A stretch of 64,000 nt of DNA from Agathobaculum butyriciproducens (GTDB lineage: Bacteria; Bacillota; Clostridia; Oscillospirales; Butyricicoccaceae), in contig QEKJ01000003.1 in NCBI GenBank assembly GCA_003096535.1, forward strand, positions 75,068 to 139,067. Reading direction: 5' to 3'. A program made the position numbers and the translations under genes. This document shows, one piece after another, positions 6,041 to 16,473 of the stretch (positions within the stretch are counted from its first letter, which is position 1; each line of letters starts with the position of its first letter). Below the pieces are notes generated by a model. The model was given only the letters and a program-made list of their open reading frames with translations, was not told where the DNA came from and ran no database searches.

Positions 6041-6340
6041 CATATTTTCGTGGAGACATTCATCGCCGCAATAACAACGCATCGCAAGTGTACCTTTACT
6101 ATGACGGTTGATGATTTCAAATGCCGTATGCGTGGGCATCTCTATAATCCAGAATCCATTGCGGCAATAGCTCTTCGGCGGAAGATAACCGAATTCGAAG
6201 AGATCTTATTTAATAGTCTCAACTTCAGCTTCGGAATCACACATGCTTAAAGGCCAAATGACCAGTGTGTTGCGGTTAGCGAAATTAGACTTTAGATATG
6301 AACGAAGCCTATCGTCAATGGTTACATGTTCTAATTTCAT
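6038..6340 (-). pseudogene. ~100-codon gene with one in-frame TAA
   Basis: From an ATG at 6340 (ribosome site AAGAAGG) the frame reads 44 codons (MKLEHVTIDDRLRSYLK...), meets TAA at 6206-6208, and continues in the same frame for 55 more codons (DLFEFGYLPPKSYCRNGFW..., ending CYCGDECLHENM) to TGA at 6038. Both halves look protein-like, so I read one ~100-residue gene with a nonsense codon; readthrough or two separate peptides are less likely. No family recognised. A promoter with an extended -10 lies at 6382-6409. Confidence 0.5.
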
Positions 6341-6381
6341 AATAGCCTTCTTTCTTTGAACGCAACATTTGCTTTGTAATT

Positions 6382-6409
6382 ATTATACCATATTCCGGTG
6401 AAAAAGCAA
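6382..6409 (-). promoter_or_regulatory. Sigma-A promoter, extended -10
   Basis: On the minus strand TTGCTT (6404-6409) is separated by 16 bp from TATAAT (6382-6387), which is preceded by TGG. It is 42 bp upstream of the interrupted gene at 6340. Confidence 0.6.
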
Positions 6410-6420
6410 ACAATTGTTCG

Positions 6421-6730
6421 ATGCTCGGACTTATGCAGTTTTTGCATTAGCGAAAGGGAAGTGAACTGTGATATACTACAAAATTTGCGTCAGAATCGCT
6501 AGTATGGCAGGGGACAAGTAGTTCGGAAAGAACCCCTTACTCTTGCCCGTATCGTGCCTCATACGCCGTCTACACGTCGCTGCAGCCTATTCCATTTTGC
6601 ACTTAGCAGGGTTGACATTGGTATGGTATAATGCAGGGTTTGGACTCTTTTTAGGGTGATGTTTGATGGTTTTTTAGGGTGACAAATACAAGCAGTAATA
6701 TTGTAACGCTAAAAAGTCATCAAATGACAC
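6421..6730. other. Gene-free stretch with possible structured RNA
   Basis: No reading frame here has a ribosome site. On the plus strand a TGTGATATACT -10-like sequence (6466-6476) precedes a foldable stretch: GGCAGGGG (6507-6514) can pair with CTCTTGCC (6553-6560), enclosing GTTC..GAAC, followed by CGTAT..ATACG. Another -10 (GGTATAAT, about 6632-6639) lies before the terminator at 6733-6776. A small RNA is possible; I found no anti-repeat to the degenerate CRISPR repeats here. Confidence 0.3.
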
Positions 6731-6732
6731 GA

Positions 6733-6776
6733 TAAAAAGTGTCGGTAATGAAATCCTCATTACCGGCACTTTTTTA
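6733..6776. terminator. Bidirectional intrinsic terminator
   Basis: A 17-bp stem (AAAAAGTGTCGGTAATG pairing with CATTACCGGCACTTTTT) with a short loop has A and T runs on both sides, so it can act on either strand. It separates the repeat-array region from the partial gene copy at 6831. Confidence 0.75.
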
Positions 6777-6830
6777 TTTGTCCGGGGCCAAAATAGTCCT
6801 CAAATAAGAAAGGGAAAAGAGGTGAGAAAA

Positions 6831-7238
6831 ATGAGCAAAATGGTCTATCTCCCATATGTTCATTTTGAGCAGGGAAAAGGAGAACCAAAGGGCAACGGCT
6901 GGTACTTTACGCAGTACAATGCAGAAACTGGAGAAGGTAAAGGCTGGCACGGAATAGAGTTTATGCCGGACTGTCTCTTTGAAACGAAATGTGAGGGCGG
7001 CGAACCGGAAACAAAGTTCTTTGATGTGAATACCAATGAACCGATCAAGCAGTGGAGTTGGCCGGAACCGCCGGATGACAATGCGTTCACGAACTATGGC
7101 TCGCTGGATGAGTTTGTAGCGAATAATTCGCAGAAGGTGTTCCGCATTGTTGACCTCCTCAATGAGATCCGCCTGACAAGCTGCAAAGAAGACATGGGAT
7201 ATGCGTTTTACCCCCTATCCACACCAAATTTTAAATAG
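6831..7238 (+). CDS. Rearranged partial copy of the gene at 2-619
   Basis: I choose ATG 6831 because GAGGTG lies just upstream; the frame also extends to a GTG nine bases earlier. Residues 1-70 (MSKMVYLPYVHFEQGKGE...) show the N-terminus missing from the copy at the window start; PIKQWSWPEPPDDNAF to FRIVD is identical to that copy at DNA level (7041-7154 = 2-115). Then 156 nt are missing in frame, LNEIRLTSCKEDM resumes (7158-7196 = 272-310), and the match ends abruptly, with a different tail YAFYPLSTPNFK. The product has half of the first repeat unit and none of the second, so it is probably non-functional or altered. Confidence 0.65.
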   Translation: MSKMVYLPYVHFEQGKGEPKGNGWYFTQYNAETGEGKGWHGIEFMPDCLFETKCEGGEPETKFFDVNTNEPIKQWSWPEPPDDNAFTNYGSLDEFVANNSQKVFRIVDLLNEIRLTSCKEDMGYAFYPLSTPNFK

Positions 7239-7256
7239 ACCATCTCGTCGCAAATC

Positions 7257-7290
7257 TTGACAAAATTCGCAAAAACCGATACACTATAAT
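7257..7290 (+). promoter_or_regulatory. Probable promoter of the RNA methyltransferase gene
   Basis: TTGACA (7257-7262) and TATAAT (7285-7290) are both perfect but 22 bp apart, longer than the optimal 17; a weaker -35 nearer the -10 may be used. A hairpin GGCTCC..GGAGCC followed by five T (7309-7335) lies between it and the ribosome site and could attenuate transcription. Confidence 0.4.
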
Positions 7291-7308
7291 AGTTAAAAAG
7301 GAATTTCG

Positions 7309-7335
7309 GCTCCTGCTCTGACGGCGGGAGCCTTT
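7309..7335 (+). terminator. Leader hairpin with T run (possible attenuator)
   Basis: GGCTCC pairs with GGAGCC, with further G-C pairs inside, and TTTTT follows directly. It sits in the 5' leader of the methyltransferase gene, 16 bp before its ATG, so some transcripts may stop here. Confidence 0.45.
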
Positions 7336-7350
7336 TTGGAGGAAAACCAT

Positions 7351-8535
7351 ATGCAACTCACATTATGCTGCCCGACCCTGTTCGGGCTGGAGGGCATCGT
7401 CGCGGACGAGCTGCGCTTCGGCGGCAGGCTGACCGACGTACACGCGGAAAACGGTCGCGTGCTGTTCACCGGTGACGAGAACACGCTCGCATGGGCGAAC
7501 CTGAACCTGCGGTGCGCCGAGCGCGTGCTCATCCGTATCGGCACATTCAAAGCCAAAACGTTCGATCAGCTGTTCGAGGGCGTAAAAGCACTCCCGTGGG
7601 AGCAGTTCATTCCGGCGGACGGCGCATTTCCGGTCAAGGGTCACAGTCTGGACTCGGCTTTGCACTCGATTCCGGACTGCCAGAAGATCATCAAAAAGGC
7701 AGTCGTATCGCGCCTGGGCGCAAAGTACGGTCAAACCTGGTTTGACGAGATCGGCGGAAAGTATCAGATTCAGTTCGCCATCATGCACGACGTAGCCGAG
7801 CTGTACCTCGATACCTCGGGTGCCGGTCTGCACAAGCGCGGCTACCGCGCCAACAGCAACGCGGCGCCGCTCCGTGAGACGCTGGCGGCGGCTATGGTCA
7901 AGCTGGCGCGCTGGCGCGGACGCGACCCGTTCCTCGACCCGTTCTGCGGCTCGGGCACGATTGCGATTGAGGCGGCCATGATCGCGCAGCGCCGTGCGCC
8001 CGGTCTGCTGCGCCGCTTTGATGCGGAGAAGTGGAGCTGCTTTGACAAGTCGGTCTGGCAGCAGGCGCGCGAGAGTGCGCTCGACCTTGCCCAGCCGGAC
8101 GCTAAATTCGATATCGTCGGCAGCGACATCGATCCGGACTGCGTGCAGCTGTCCATCGAGAACGCGCGCAAGGCCGGTGTAGCCAACACGGTGTTTTTCG
8201 AGCGCGCGGACGCGACCAAGCGCGATTACAGCAATGTGGGCGTACTGTTTGCCAATCCGCCGTACGGTGAGCGTTTGCTGGACTTGCAGCAGGCGGAAAA
8301 GCTGTACGCCGACCTCGGCCGAGCGACAAAAAACAGTCCGATGAAGCAGTATCTGCTTAGTTCGGACCCGCTGTTCGAACGTTGCTACGGCCGCAAGGCG
8401 GATAAGCGCCGCAAGCTGTATAACGGCATGATCAAGTGCGAGCTGCATATGTATTTTAAAGACCCGTCTGCATCGAACAGGGGAGAGAATAAGCACTCCG
8501 ACCGACCGTCTGCTAAACGGCCGGCAAAACGCTGA
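7351..8535 (+). CDS. THUMP-domain SAM-dependent RNA N2-guanosine methyltransferase (RlmL/YpsC family)
   Basis: 394 residues from ATG 7351, which has GGAGG 9 nt upstream. The N-terminal ~150 residues match the ferredoxin-like/THUMP RNA-binding part (LTLCCPTLFGLEGIVADELR). The methyltransferase domain has motif I DPFCGSGTIAIEAAM (about residue 190) and the catalytic NPPYGERL motif IV (about residue 300). This family modifies guanosine in 23S rRNA (RlmL, m2G2445) in the cytoplasm; the length equals the single-enzyme YpsC type, not the RlmKL fusion. The tail (SNRGENKHSDRPSAKRPAKR) is basic and probably disordered. Stand-alone gene followed by groESL. Confidence 0.9.
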   Translation: MQLTLCCPTLFGLEGIVADELRFGGRLTDVHAENGRVLFTGDENTLAWANLNLRCAERVLIRIGTFKAKTFDQLFEGVKALPWEQFIPADGAFPVKGHSLDSALHSIPDCQKIIKKAVVSRLGAKYGQTWFDEIGGKYQIQFAIMHDVAELYLDTSGAGLHKRGYRANSNAAPLRETLAAAMVKLARWRGRDPFLDPFCGSGTIAIEAAMIAQRRAPGLLRRFDAEKWSCFDKSVWQQARESALDLAQPDAKFDIVGSDIDPDCVQLSIENARKAGVANTVFFERADATKRDYSNVGVLFANPPYGERLLDLQQAEKLYADLGRATKNSPMKQYLLSSDPLFERCYGRKADKRRKLYNGMIKCELHMYFKDPSASNRGENKHSDRPSAKRPAKR

Positions 8536-8598
8536 GCGCTATAGGGCACTGTTCATAATTTGTTCAGAAAATTTTTGTGAAAATTCCGGATTACCCCC

Positions 8599-8665
8599 TT
8601 GCATATTGCGGCTCCTTGGTGTAAGATAATACTCGAAGTTAGCACTCGGGTAATTTGAGTGCTAA
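8599..8665 (+). promoter_or_regulatory. groESL promoter and CIRCE operator
   Basis: TTGCAT (8599-8604), a 17-bp spacer and TAAGAT (8622-8627) form the promoter. Directly after it, TTAGCACTC-N9-GAGTGCTAA (8639-8665) is a perfect CIRCE element, the binding site of the heat-shock repressor HrcA. This predicts induction of groESL by heat or protein-folding stress. hrcA itself is not in the window. Confidence 0.95.
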
Positions 8666-8697
8666 CCCCCAACATTGTAAAATCTTATTTTTCATAG

Positions 8698-8994
<297 letters not shown>

Positions 8995-9008
8995 TTTTCA
9001 GGAGGTAA

Positions 9009-10643
<1,635 letters not shown>

Positions 10644-10737
10644 GAAGTACCCCAAAACGCTGAAAACACTGGGGATTTCAAGGGTTAAAAGGAAAATTTG
10701 TGATAATCGTCAGTGGAAAAGCATCAGATATGTACAA

Positions 10738-10773
10738 GGCCGACGCCTGCATTTTGCAGGCGTCGGCCTTTTT
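10738..10773 (+). terminator. Strong intrinsic terminator
   Basis: A perfect 13-bp GC-rich stem (GGCCGACGCCTGC) with a 5-nt loop and five T residues, about 95 bp after groEL. It ends the groESL transcript. Confidence 0.9.
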
Positions 10774-10846
10774 CCGTTGTCGAAAAATTACAGATGCAAA
10801 TGTGCTTGATGGATTCTTCAAGAGGCTTGAGATTTACCCGGAAATG

Positions 10847-10884
10847 AAAACAGAGCGCTTCACAGCAGTGAAACGCTCTGTTTT
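10847..10884. terminator. Bidirectional terminator between groEL and glyA
   Basis: AAAACAGAGCG..TTCAC pairs with GTGAA..CGCTCTGTTTT; A and T runs on both flanks let it serve the converging glyA transcript as well. Confidence 0.8.
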
Positions 10885-10972
10885 GTATGAGTATCATCGG
10901 ATTTGCGTGCGCCGGAGCTTCATGCTGTATTGCTCAGAAATCCGGATGAAGCAGTTCCGCGGCAGCCGGAGA

Positions 10973-12226
10973 TTATTCGTACAGCGGGAACTTCTCGGTG
11001 AGTGCCAGAACGCGTGCGGAAATCTCGTCCTTCTTCTCATCGTAGTGATAGATGCAGTCTGCAATGCAGTCCGCGATGACCTTCATCTCTTCCACGCCCA
11101 TGCCGCGGGTCGTAGCGGCCGGGGTGCCCAGACGAACACCGGAGGTGATGAACGGGCTGCGCTTCTCGCCCGGAACGGTGTTCTTGTTGGCGGTGATGTG
11201 AACCGAATCCAGACGCGCCTCCAGATCCTTGCCGGTGCACTCCTCGTCGGTCAGATCAACGAGCAGCAGGTGATTGTCGGTGCCGCCGGAAACCAGCTTG
11301 ACACCGCGTGCCTGCAGCTGTGCAGCCATAGCCTTGGCATTCTCGACGATCTTGCGTGCGTACTCCTTGAACTCCGGCTGCAGTGCCTCACCGAAGCAAA
11401 CCGCCTTGGACGCGATAACATGCTCGAGCGGACCGCCCTGGGTGCCCGGGAATACAGCGGAGTTAATGCGCTTTGCCAGAACAGCGTTGTTGGTCAGGAT
11501 CAGGCCGCCGCGCGGACCGCGAAGCGTCTTGTGGGTGGTGGTGGTAACAACGTCAGCATACGGCATCGGGTTCTGGTGCTGACCGCCGGCAACCAGACCG
11601 GCAATGTGCGCCATATCGACCATCAGGTAAGCGCCGTAGCCATGTGCGATCTCGGCCATTTTCTCGAAGTCGATGGCACGCGGATATGCGGATGCACCTG
11701 CAACGATCAGCTTCGGGCGATGCTTCTTGACAGCCTTCTCAAGCTCAGCGTAGTCGATGAAGCCATCCTCGTTTACGCCGTAGGAAACAAAGTGGTAGTT
11801 CTTGCCGGACTGGTTGACCGGAGAGCCGTGGCTCAGGTGACCGCCCTGAGACAGATCCATACCCATAACAGTGTCGCCCAGATCGAGCAGAGCGAAGTAA
11901 ACCGCAAGGTTGGCCTGTGCACCGGAGTGCGGCTGAACATTCGCATACTTTGCACCGAACAACTCACATGCGCGCTTGATTGCGATGCGCTCTACCTTGT
12001 CAACAAATTCACAGCCGCCGTAGTAGCGCTTGCCGGGAAGACCCTCAGCGTACTTATTGGTCAGCACGCTGCCCATAGCAGCCATAACGCCGGGAGAAAC
12101 GATATTTTCGCTGGCGATCAGCTCGATATTCTGGCGCTGACGGTGCAGCTCCTCGTTCATCGCACTGCCCAGCTCGGGGTCGATCGACTGGATCATACCG
12201 ATGGAATCCATCATTTCTTTGTACAT
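10973..12226 (-). CDS. glyA: Serine hydroxymethyltransferase
   Basis: 417 residues from ATG 12226 (GGAGGT 7 nt upstream; the frame can be extended 5 codons through the ribosome site, which I reject). It interconverts serine and glycine with tetrahydrofolate, feeding one-carbon metabolism. The substrate region [20 protein letters not shown], the PHSGAQAN block and the PLP-lysine motif [14 protein letters not shown] (about residue 230) are all present. Single gene with its own promoter (12268-12296) and a shared terminator downstream. Confidence 0.98.
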   Translation of the reverse strand: MYKEMMDSIGMIQSIDPELGSAMNEELHRQRQNIELIASENIVSPGVMAAMGSVLTNKYAEGLPGKRYYGGCEFVDKVERIAIKRACELFGAKYANVQPHSGAQANLAVYFALLDLGDTVMGMDLSQGGHLSHGSPVNQSGKNYHFVSYGVNEDGFIDYAELEKAVKKHRPKLIVAGASAYPRAIDFEKMAEIAHGYGAYLMVDMAHIAGLVAGGQHQNPMPYADVVTTTTHKTLRGPRGGLILTNNAVLAKRINSAVFPGTQGGPLEHVIASKAVCFGEALQPEFKEYARKIVENAKAMAAQLQARGVKLVSGGTDNHLLLVDLTDEECTGKDLEARLDSVHITANKNTVPGEKRSPFITSGVRLGTPAATTRGMGVEEMKVIADCIADCIYHYDEKKDEISARVLALTEKFPLYE

Positions 12227-12267
12227 TTGAACTACCTCCAAGCTTTAGTAGTATAAAGTTCTCTTTG

Positions 12268-12296
12268 ACTATACCATTGCCCTTCTAAAAAAGCAA
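12268..12296 (-). promoter_or_regulatory. glyA promoter
   Basis: On the minus strand TTGCTT (12291-12296), 17 bp, TATAGT (12268-12273), about 40 bp before the glyA start codon. Confidence 0.65.
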
Positions 12297-12348
12297 GTCG
12301 ATTTTACGAAAAATATAACCAAAAATGAAGGATTGTAAAAAGCCTCCT

Positions 12349-12381
12349 GCAAAAATAAAAAAGGCAGGCTGCCCTGCCTTT
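12349..12381 (-). terminator. Terminator of the HTH-neelaredoxin gene
   Basis: AAAGGCAGG pairs with CCTGCCTTT (12360-12381), followed on the minus strand by TTTTTTATTTTT. It overlaps the region just after the stop codon at 12384. Confidence 0.8.
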
Positions 12382-12383
12382 GC

Positions 12384-12849
12384 TCAGATGTTCTGATAGA
12401 ACAGTCCGTCCCTCGTGCAGTACCACAGCAGCATACCGTGCCGAATATAGGGCAGACGCACGTCTAATCCCCATTCCGGGTACTGCTTTTTGACGATCAT
12501 CGTGTCTCCGGTGAGAAATGCAACGAACGAGATGTAGTGCTCGCGGTGCATTTCATGCGGTGCGGTGATATACCATTCGCCGTCGCTGTGCTCAATTTGC
12601 AGTGCATTTTCCTCGTCCGGTTTGTGCATAACGAGGTTGGTCAATTTTGCACCGCAGCAGGTCACATCTGCGTCATCGGTCGAGAACAGCAGGTTGCCGC
12701 AGGCCGGACAGCGGTAAAACCGCATTTTCTTCATATTGCCGTTAGTCATATCGTTTTCCTCCAGATCGCCTCTCAGCAGGGCTTCGGTGTCCACGCCGAG
12801 GGCCTGTGATAACAATGGGAGAAGCGAGATATCGGGAGCACCGCCGCCC
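12384..12849 (-). pseudogene. 3' half of an HTH / neelaredoxin-like gene split by the mobile element
   Basis: From the element end at 12849 the minus strand reads GGGAPDISLLPLLSQALGVDTEALLRGDLEEN, the end of an XRE-type helix-turn-helix domain, and then MRFYRCPACGNLLFS..CC and HEMHREHYI, the rubredoxin-like Cys site and the His-rich iron site of desulfoferrodoxin/neelaredoxin-like proteins. Many clostridia carry such fused regulators. The matching N-terminal half (MDQVKTGRLIRTMRTKLGLTQ... KAVSKWERG) is at 26476-26613 on the other side of the 13.6-kb element. A truncated protein could start at an internal ATG, e.g. in NMKKMRFY, but no full product is made. Confidence 0.85.
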
Positions 12850-12869
12850 GTTTCCCTTAATTAAAGATA
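12850..12869 (+). repeat. Left terminal inverted repeat
   Basis: Matches the reverse complement of 26471-26490 at 17-18 of 20 positions (GTTTCCC and TTAAAGATA are shared). Likely the recombinase-recognised end next to the crossover point. Confidence 0.8.
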
Positions 12870-12890
12870 TTGTTGGGTAAAAAAGAAAGG

Positions 12891-14513
12891 TCAGTCGATT
12901 TTGCCGATGAAGCGGTAGTAGATTTCTACTTCCTGCTCACGGCTTCCATCCTCGCCCTTGACAGCTTCGTGGACGGTTATTTTTTCAATTAGAGTGTTCA
13001 GAAGTTCGGCGGTCAGCTCCACAGGGTTGACATACTGTTTCATTAGGGCAATCCACTTTTCAGCATCCGCTGCGGTCTGTACGGCGGCTTCCATCATTTC
13101 GTGAAGCTGTCTTATTTTTGTTTCAAGCTCCTTTTGCTCGTTCTGGTACTTCTCGGACAGCATATTGAAGTTATACTCGGTTATGCGTCCGGCAGACCAG
13201 TCCTCATACATTTTAGCAAACAGCCCGTCAACCTCGGCTTTACGCTTCTCTGCCTTTTTCAGCTCCGCAGCCTGCTTTTTCTTCGCAGAGTTCCTTTCCC
13301 TGTCGCTGACATTGAGCAGCCGTTTCAGCAGCTTGTCCTCATCTTTCTGTGCCAGCATAGACCAGTATTGCAGTCTTGCAAGCACATAGGCATACAGTAC
13401 ATCATAGCGGATATAGTGCATGGAACACTGGCGTAATCCCTGTCCGTTCTTGCTGCAATGGTAGTACCCGTATGGGTTTTTGTTCTGCTTGTTTTCCCCA
13501 TAGGCTAAAGACCATCCGCAGTCTGCACATTTTATCAATCCTGCGAAAATCTGTGTCGTACCGTTTCTGCGTTTCCTGCGTCTGCTTGCAATCAGCTCTT
13601 GAACTTTTTGGAACACTTCTTCGGAAATGATGGCTTCGTGGGTATTTTCCACACGATACCATTCTTCCTGCGGCTTCCGCACCTTTTTCTTGTTCTTGAA
13701 TGAAATGTTGCTCTGCTTGTTGTGAACGCTGTGACCGATGTAGGTTTCCTCTTTCAAAATGCTCTTGACCTGTGCAATCGTCCACGCATAGGCTTTTTCT
13801 GCGGGCGCACCGGCGTAGATATTGGCGAAAGTCCCGTATCTTTCATAGTTCAGCCAGCCGGGGGTAGGTACTTTTTCCTCCACCAGAATCCGTGTAATGC
13901 TGGCGGCTCCACGCCCGTGTACAGCAAGGTCAAAAATCTTCTCTACAATCCAGCGTGTTTCCGGGTCGATCAGAAGATGACCTTTTTTGTCCGGGTCTTT
14001 TACATAGCCCAGCGGTGCATAGGCTCCATAGTGTGCGCCATTGGCAAATCTTGTGTGCATGGCAGCCTTGACCTTTTTGCTGGTCTGTCGGGCGTGCATT
14101 TCATTCAGGATGTTTAAGAACGGTGCAAGCTCGCTTTCTCCGTTGATGGTGTCCACATTGTCATTGATGGCAATGTAGCGTACTCCCTTGCTGGGGAAAT
14201 AGATTTCCGTGTACTGACCGGTCAGGATATAGTTTCTTCCCAGACGGGATAAGTCCTTTGTGACAACGCAGTTGATTTTCCCGTCTTCGATGTCATCAAT
14301 CATCCTTTGGAAACTTGGACGCTCGAAATTTGTCCCACTCCATCCGTCGTCAATGTACTCGTCTACAACGGTCAGCCCATGCTCTGCGGCATACTGTCTA
14401 AGCATCATGCGCTGGGTCTGGATACTGCCGCTTTCCCCCTGTAATTCATCGTCACGGCTCAATCTCAAATATAGTGCAGTGTTATAAATCGTTGTATTGT
14501 ATGGTTGTTTCAC
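12891..14513 (-). CDS. Large serine recombinase (TndX/TnpX type)
   Basis: 540 residues from GTG 14513, which has AGGAGG upstream; a longer frame exists but lacks a ribosome site. The N-terminal resolvase domain shows ALYLRLSRDDE with the nucleophile serine of YLRLSRD, TKDLSRLGRNY and GVRYIAINDNVDT. Then comes a recombinase domain (PLGYVKDP..), a zinc ribbon (CADCGW..YYHCS) and a coiled-coil of about residues 395-480 rich in K and E. It excises and integrates the element without DNA repair. It lies at the element's left end, as in Tn4451 and Tn5397. A 11-bp-stem hairpin (14544-14591) lies just upstream and may govern its expression. Confidence 0.95.
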   Translation of the reverse strand: MKQPYNTTIYNTALYLRLSRDDELQGESGSIQTQRMMLRQYAAEHGLTVVDEYIDDGWSGTNFERPSFQRMIDDIEDGKINCVVTKDLSRLGRNYILTGQYTEIYFPSKGVRYIAINDNVDTINGESELAPFLNILNEMHARQTSKKVKAAMHTRFANGAHYGAYAPLGYVKDPDKKGHLLIDPETRWIVEKIFDLAVHGRGAASITRILVEEKVPTPGWLNYERYGTFANIYAGAPAEKAYAWTIAQVKSILKEETYIGHSVHNKQSNISFKNKKKVRKPQEEWYRVENTHEAIISEEVFQKVQELIASRRRKRRNGTTQIFAGLIKCADCGWSLAYGENKQNKNPYGYYHCSKNGQGLRQCSMHYIRYDVLYAYVLARLQYWSMLAQKDEDKLLKRLLNVSDRERNSAKKKQAAELKKAEKRKAEVDGLFAKMYEDWSAGRITEYNFNMLSEKYQNEQKELETKIRQLHEMMEAAVQTAADAEKWIALMKQYVNPVELTAELLNTLIEKITVHEAVKGEDGSREQEVEIYYRFIGKID

Positions 14514-14543
14514 GGTTAAAAATCCTCCTTCTAAAAGAAACAA

Positions 14544-14591
14544 CCCACGCTTATACAATACTCGCTGGTACAAGTATATCATAAGCGTGGG
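14544..14591. promoter_or_regulatory. Inverted repeat upstream of the recombinase
   Basis: CCCACGCTTAT (14544-14554) and ATAAGCGTGGG (14581-14591) are perfect inverted repeats bracketing the likely promoter/leader of the recombinase gene. ATAAGCGTGGG occurs again at 26441-26451 near the right end, so it may be a binding site for an element-encoded protein. Confidence 0.55.
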
Positions 14592-14620
14592 CTGATTGAC
14601 AGTCGTTATTCCGTATTTTT

Positions 14621-14806
14621 TCAGGAAGCGGCGGCAGCGTGCTGGATCACATCTTCCAGCAGGCTGTCAAGCGGCTTCCCATCCTGTGCGAAATGCTCCG
14701 ATACCTTGATACGGACTTTCCCCATGACAAAATACTGGGTGCCGTCTTTTTCGGTAAGCAGGGTGCCGCTGTTTTTGTTATTGCTCTCGTTTTTGCTTTT
14801 TGCCAT
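14621..14806 (-). CDS. tnpW: Transposon-encoded protein TnpW
   Basis: 61 residues with GGAGGT eight bases before ATG 14806. The sequence MAKSKNE..GTLLTEKDGTQYFVMGKVRIKV..HF is that of TnpW, a small conserved protein of Tn4451-like elements that always lies next to the large serine recombinase; its function is not known. Here it is transcribed towards the recombinase gene, 107 bp upstream. Confidence 0.85.
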   Translation of the reverse strand: MAKSKNESNNKNSGTLLTEKDGTQYFVMGKVRIKVSEHFAQDGKPLDSLLEDVIQHAAAAS

Positions 14807-14882
14807 AGGCAGTTACCTCCATAAATGAAATATGCCCGACAAGGGAATGTCAGACAGGTGTACAGCCGCAGACTGTCTCCGT

Positions 14883-15157
14883 GTCAACCAAACCGTGTCA
14901 ACCGGCAGAAAAGACTTTGAAAACAATCCATAGGCGCTCTATTATTACTTTTTACTTTTTCTTTGATTTCTTGGTTGACATGGTTGACAAAGGAGAGAAA
15001 TGCCCCAAATATCAGGCTTTTCCCCGTCAACCGGCTGTCAACCAAAGCGTCAACCAAACTGTCAACCGGTGGCTTTTCAGAATGGAAGTTCCATTTGCCG
15101 GGCTTCTTCTTCCGTGATTTCCTGAAAACCGTCCCCCTCCGGCGGAGCTTGGTTGAC
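14883..15157. repeat. GTCAACC heptamer cluster (iteron-like)
   Basis: GTCAACC occurs at 14883, 14897, 15026, 15037, 15049 and 15061, and its complement GGTTGAC at 14973, 14982 and 15151. The four copies from 15026 to 15061 are 11-12 bp apart, about one helical turn, as in iteron origins. They lie directly downstream of the helicase and primase genes of the element. An origin of plasmid-like replication is a reasonable guess; a protein-binding regulatory site is the alternative. Confidence 0.5.
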
Positions 15158-16473
15158 ACGCTCCCAGCCTTTTTGAGAACCGTATTTCTTATACCGCTTC
15201 GGGCTTTTGTAGGCTACCCAGCCCTGTATGATGCCGCCCGCAATGCCGGTATTCATAATCTCGCAGATTGCCCGTGTCTCCCAGTCTGCCGGGGAATTTA
15301 AGTTCCCCAGCGCTTCCTCATAAAGCTGCTTGGAACATACCCTGTCGCCGGTGTAGTCCTCCAAATAGGCGTAGATCATGCCGGCCTGTGTGTCTTCCTG
15401 CATAAAGTCCTGCTGGTGGCGTTCAGGTATCGGTTCATTTCCATGCTGAATGACAGCTTATACTTCCCACTGCGATAAACCGTCATGGCTTCCGCCCACA
15501 TCTGTTCGATATACGCCCTCGCCGCCGCTTCATCGTCCAGTATGTGAACCTCCGCCCGTTCCGGGTACACCGTCACGGGGAGAAAGCGCCGGTTGCCGGT
15601 GCGGTCACGGGGCAAAAAGTCCTGCCGGTTGGTCGTCCCTCCAAATACACATTGCCGCAGCCGGTCTGCCGGATGTGTCTCATACGGCACTTTGTAGGTT
15701 TCTTTCTGGCGGCTTAAGAATGACTTGATTTCCTCAATACTCTTGGCGTTGGCTGTGGCAATCATCTCCGACATCTCGATAATCCAATGCCCTTGCAGCT
15801 TGCGGTACACATTTTCATCGTCCAGCTTTTTCAAATCGTCTGAAAACCATTCGTCCCTGCCTGCCAGCAGCCGGAAAAAGGTAGATTTCCCGGCTCCCTG
15901 ACCACCAACCAGACAGAGCATGACCTCAAACTTGCTCCCCGGTCTGAATACCCGCCGGATGGCTCCCATCAGGAACAGTTTCAAGGCTTCATAGGTGTAT
16001 TCGTCCGTATCGGCTCCCAGAAAGTGATGCAGGGCGTAACGGATGCGCTCTGTGCCGTCCCATTGCAGGCTGTTCAGGTAATCCCTGACTGGATGGTAGC
16101 GGTTTTCATTGGCAACAATCTTGATGGCGCTCTGCACCTTTTTCTCGCTGGTAAGCCCGTAATTTTCTTCCAGATACAAAAGCAGGTAGTTCATGTCCAT
16201 GTCGGTCAGCGTGGTACTGGTGCGCTCCCAGCCCAGCGGCTTCACAATGTCAATCTGCTCCGTCAAAAGGTTCAGGCGCAGCGCCCCGCGAAACAGAGGG
16301 TCACGCTGGAACACCGTCAGGCAGTTTCGGATGCTGTTCTTCACGCCGCCTTTCTGCGTCCCCTCTAATGTTTCCCGGATTTCTGCCGGTGTCTGCGCCG
16401 GTTCCATTGTGTCCATCGTCCTTTTGACCGCTTCCTGCGTTTCCGGCGGCAAGCTCTGAAATTCGCTGTTCAA
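15077..16473 (-). pseudogene. VirE-family P-loop ATPase/helicase, frameshifted
   Basis: The first part (365 codons from TTG 16473, GGAGG upstream) has the VirE (PF05272) signature: LVGGQGAGKST Walker A near residue 195, DDLKKLDDENVYRKLQG, WIIEMSEM Walker B and TTNRQDFLPRDRTGNRRFLPV. It ends early after RYLNA at about 15430, while the neighbouring frame carries on HQQDFMQEDTQAGMIY.. to the natural end GW..ELPF at 15077. One missing base in the GCCACCAGC stretch explains this. Such proteins with an adjacent CHC2 primase are thought to serve replication of the excised element. Either the gene is broken or the base is a sequence error. Confidence 0.8.

Noticed and set aside
6050-6250. 66-codon plus-strand frame
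   Set aside because: Antisense of the better supported interrupted minus-strand gene with promoter and ribosome site.
6421-6830. tracrRNA for the degenerate type II-like array
   Set aside because: I searched this promoter/terminator-bearing gap by eye for an anti-repeat (GTTTGAGACCTATG or its parts) and found none.
10700-12256. 518-codon open frame opposite glyA
   Set aside because: Antisense of a clear glyA; no ribosome site or family motif.
14884-15159. 91-codon minus frame with VDSLVDALVDS
   Set aside because: The repeats are translated GTCAACC heptamers; frame overlaps the helicase 3' end without its own ribosome site.
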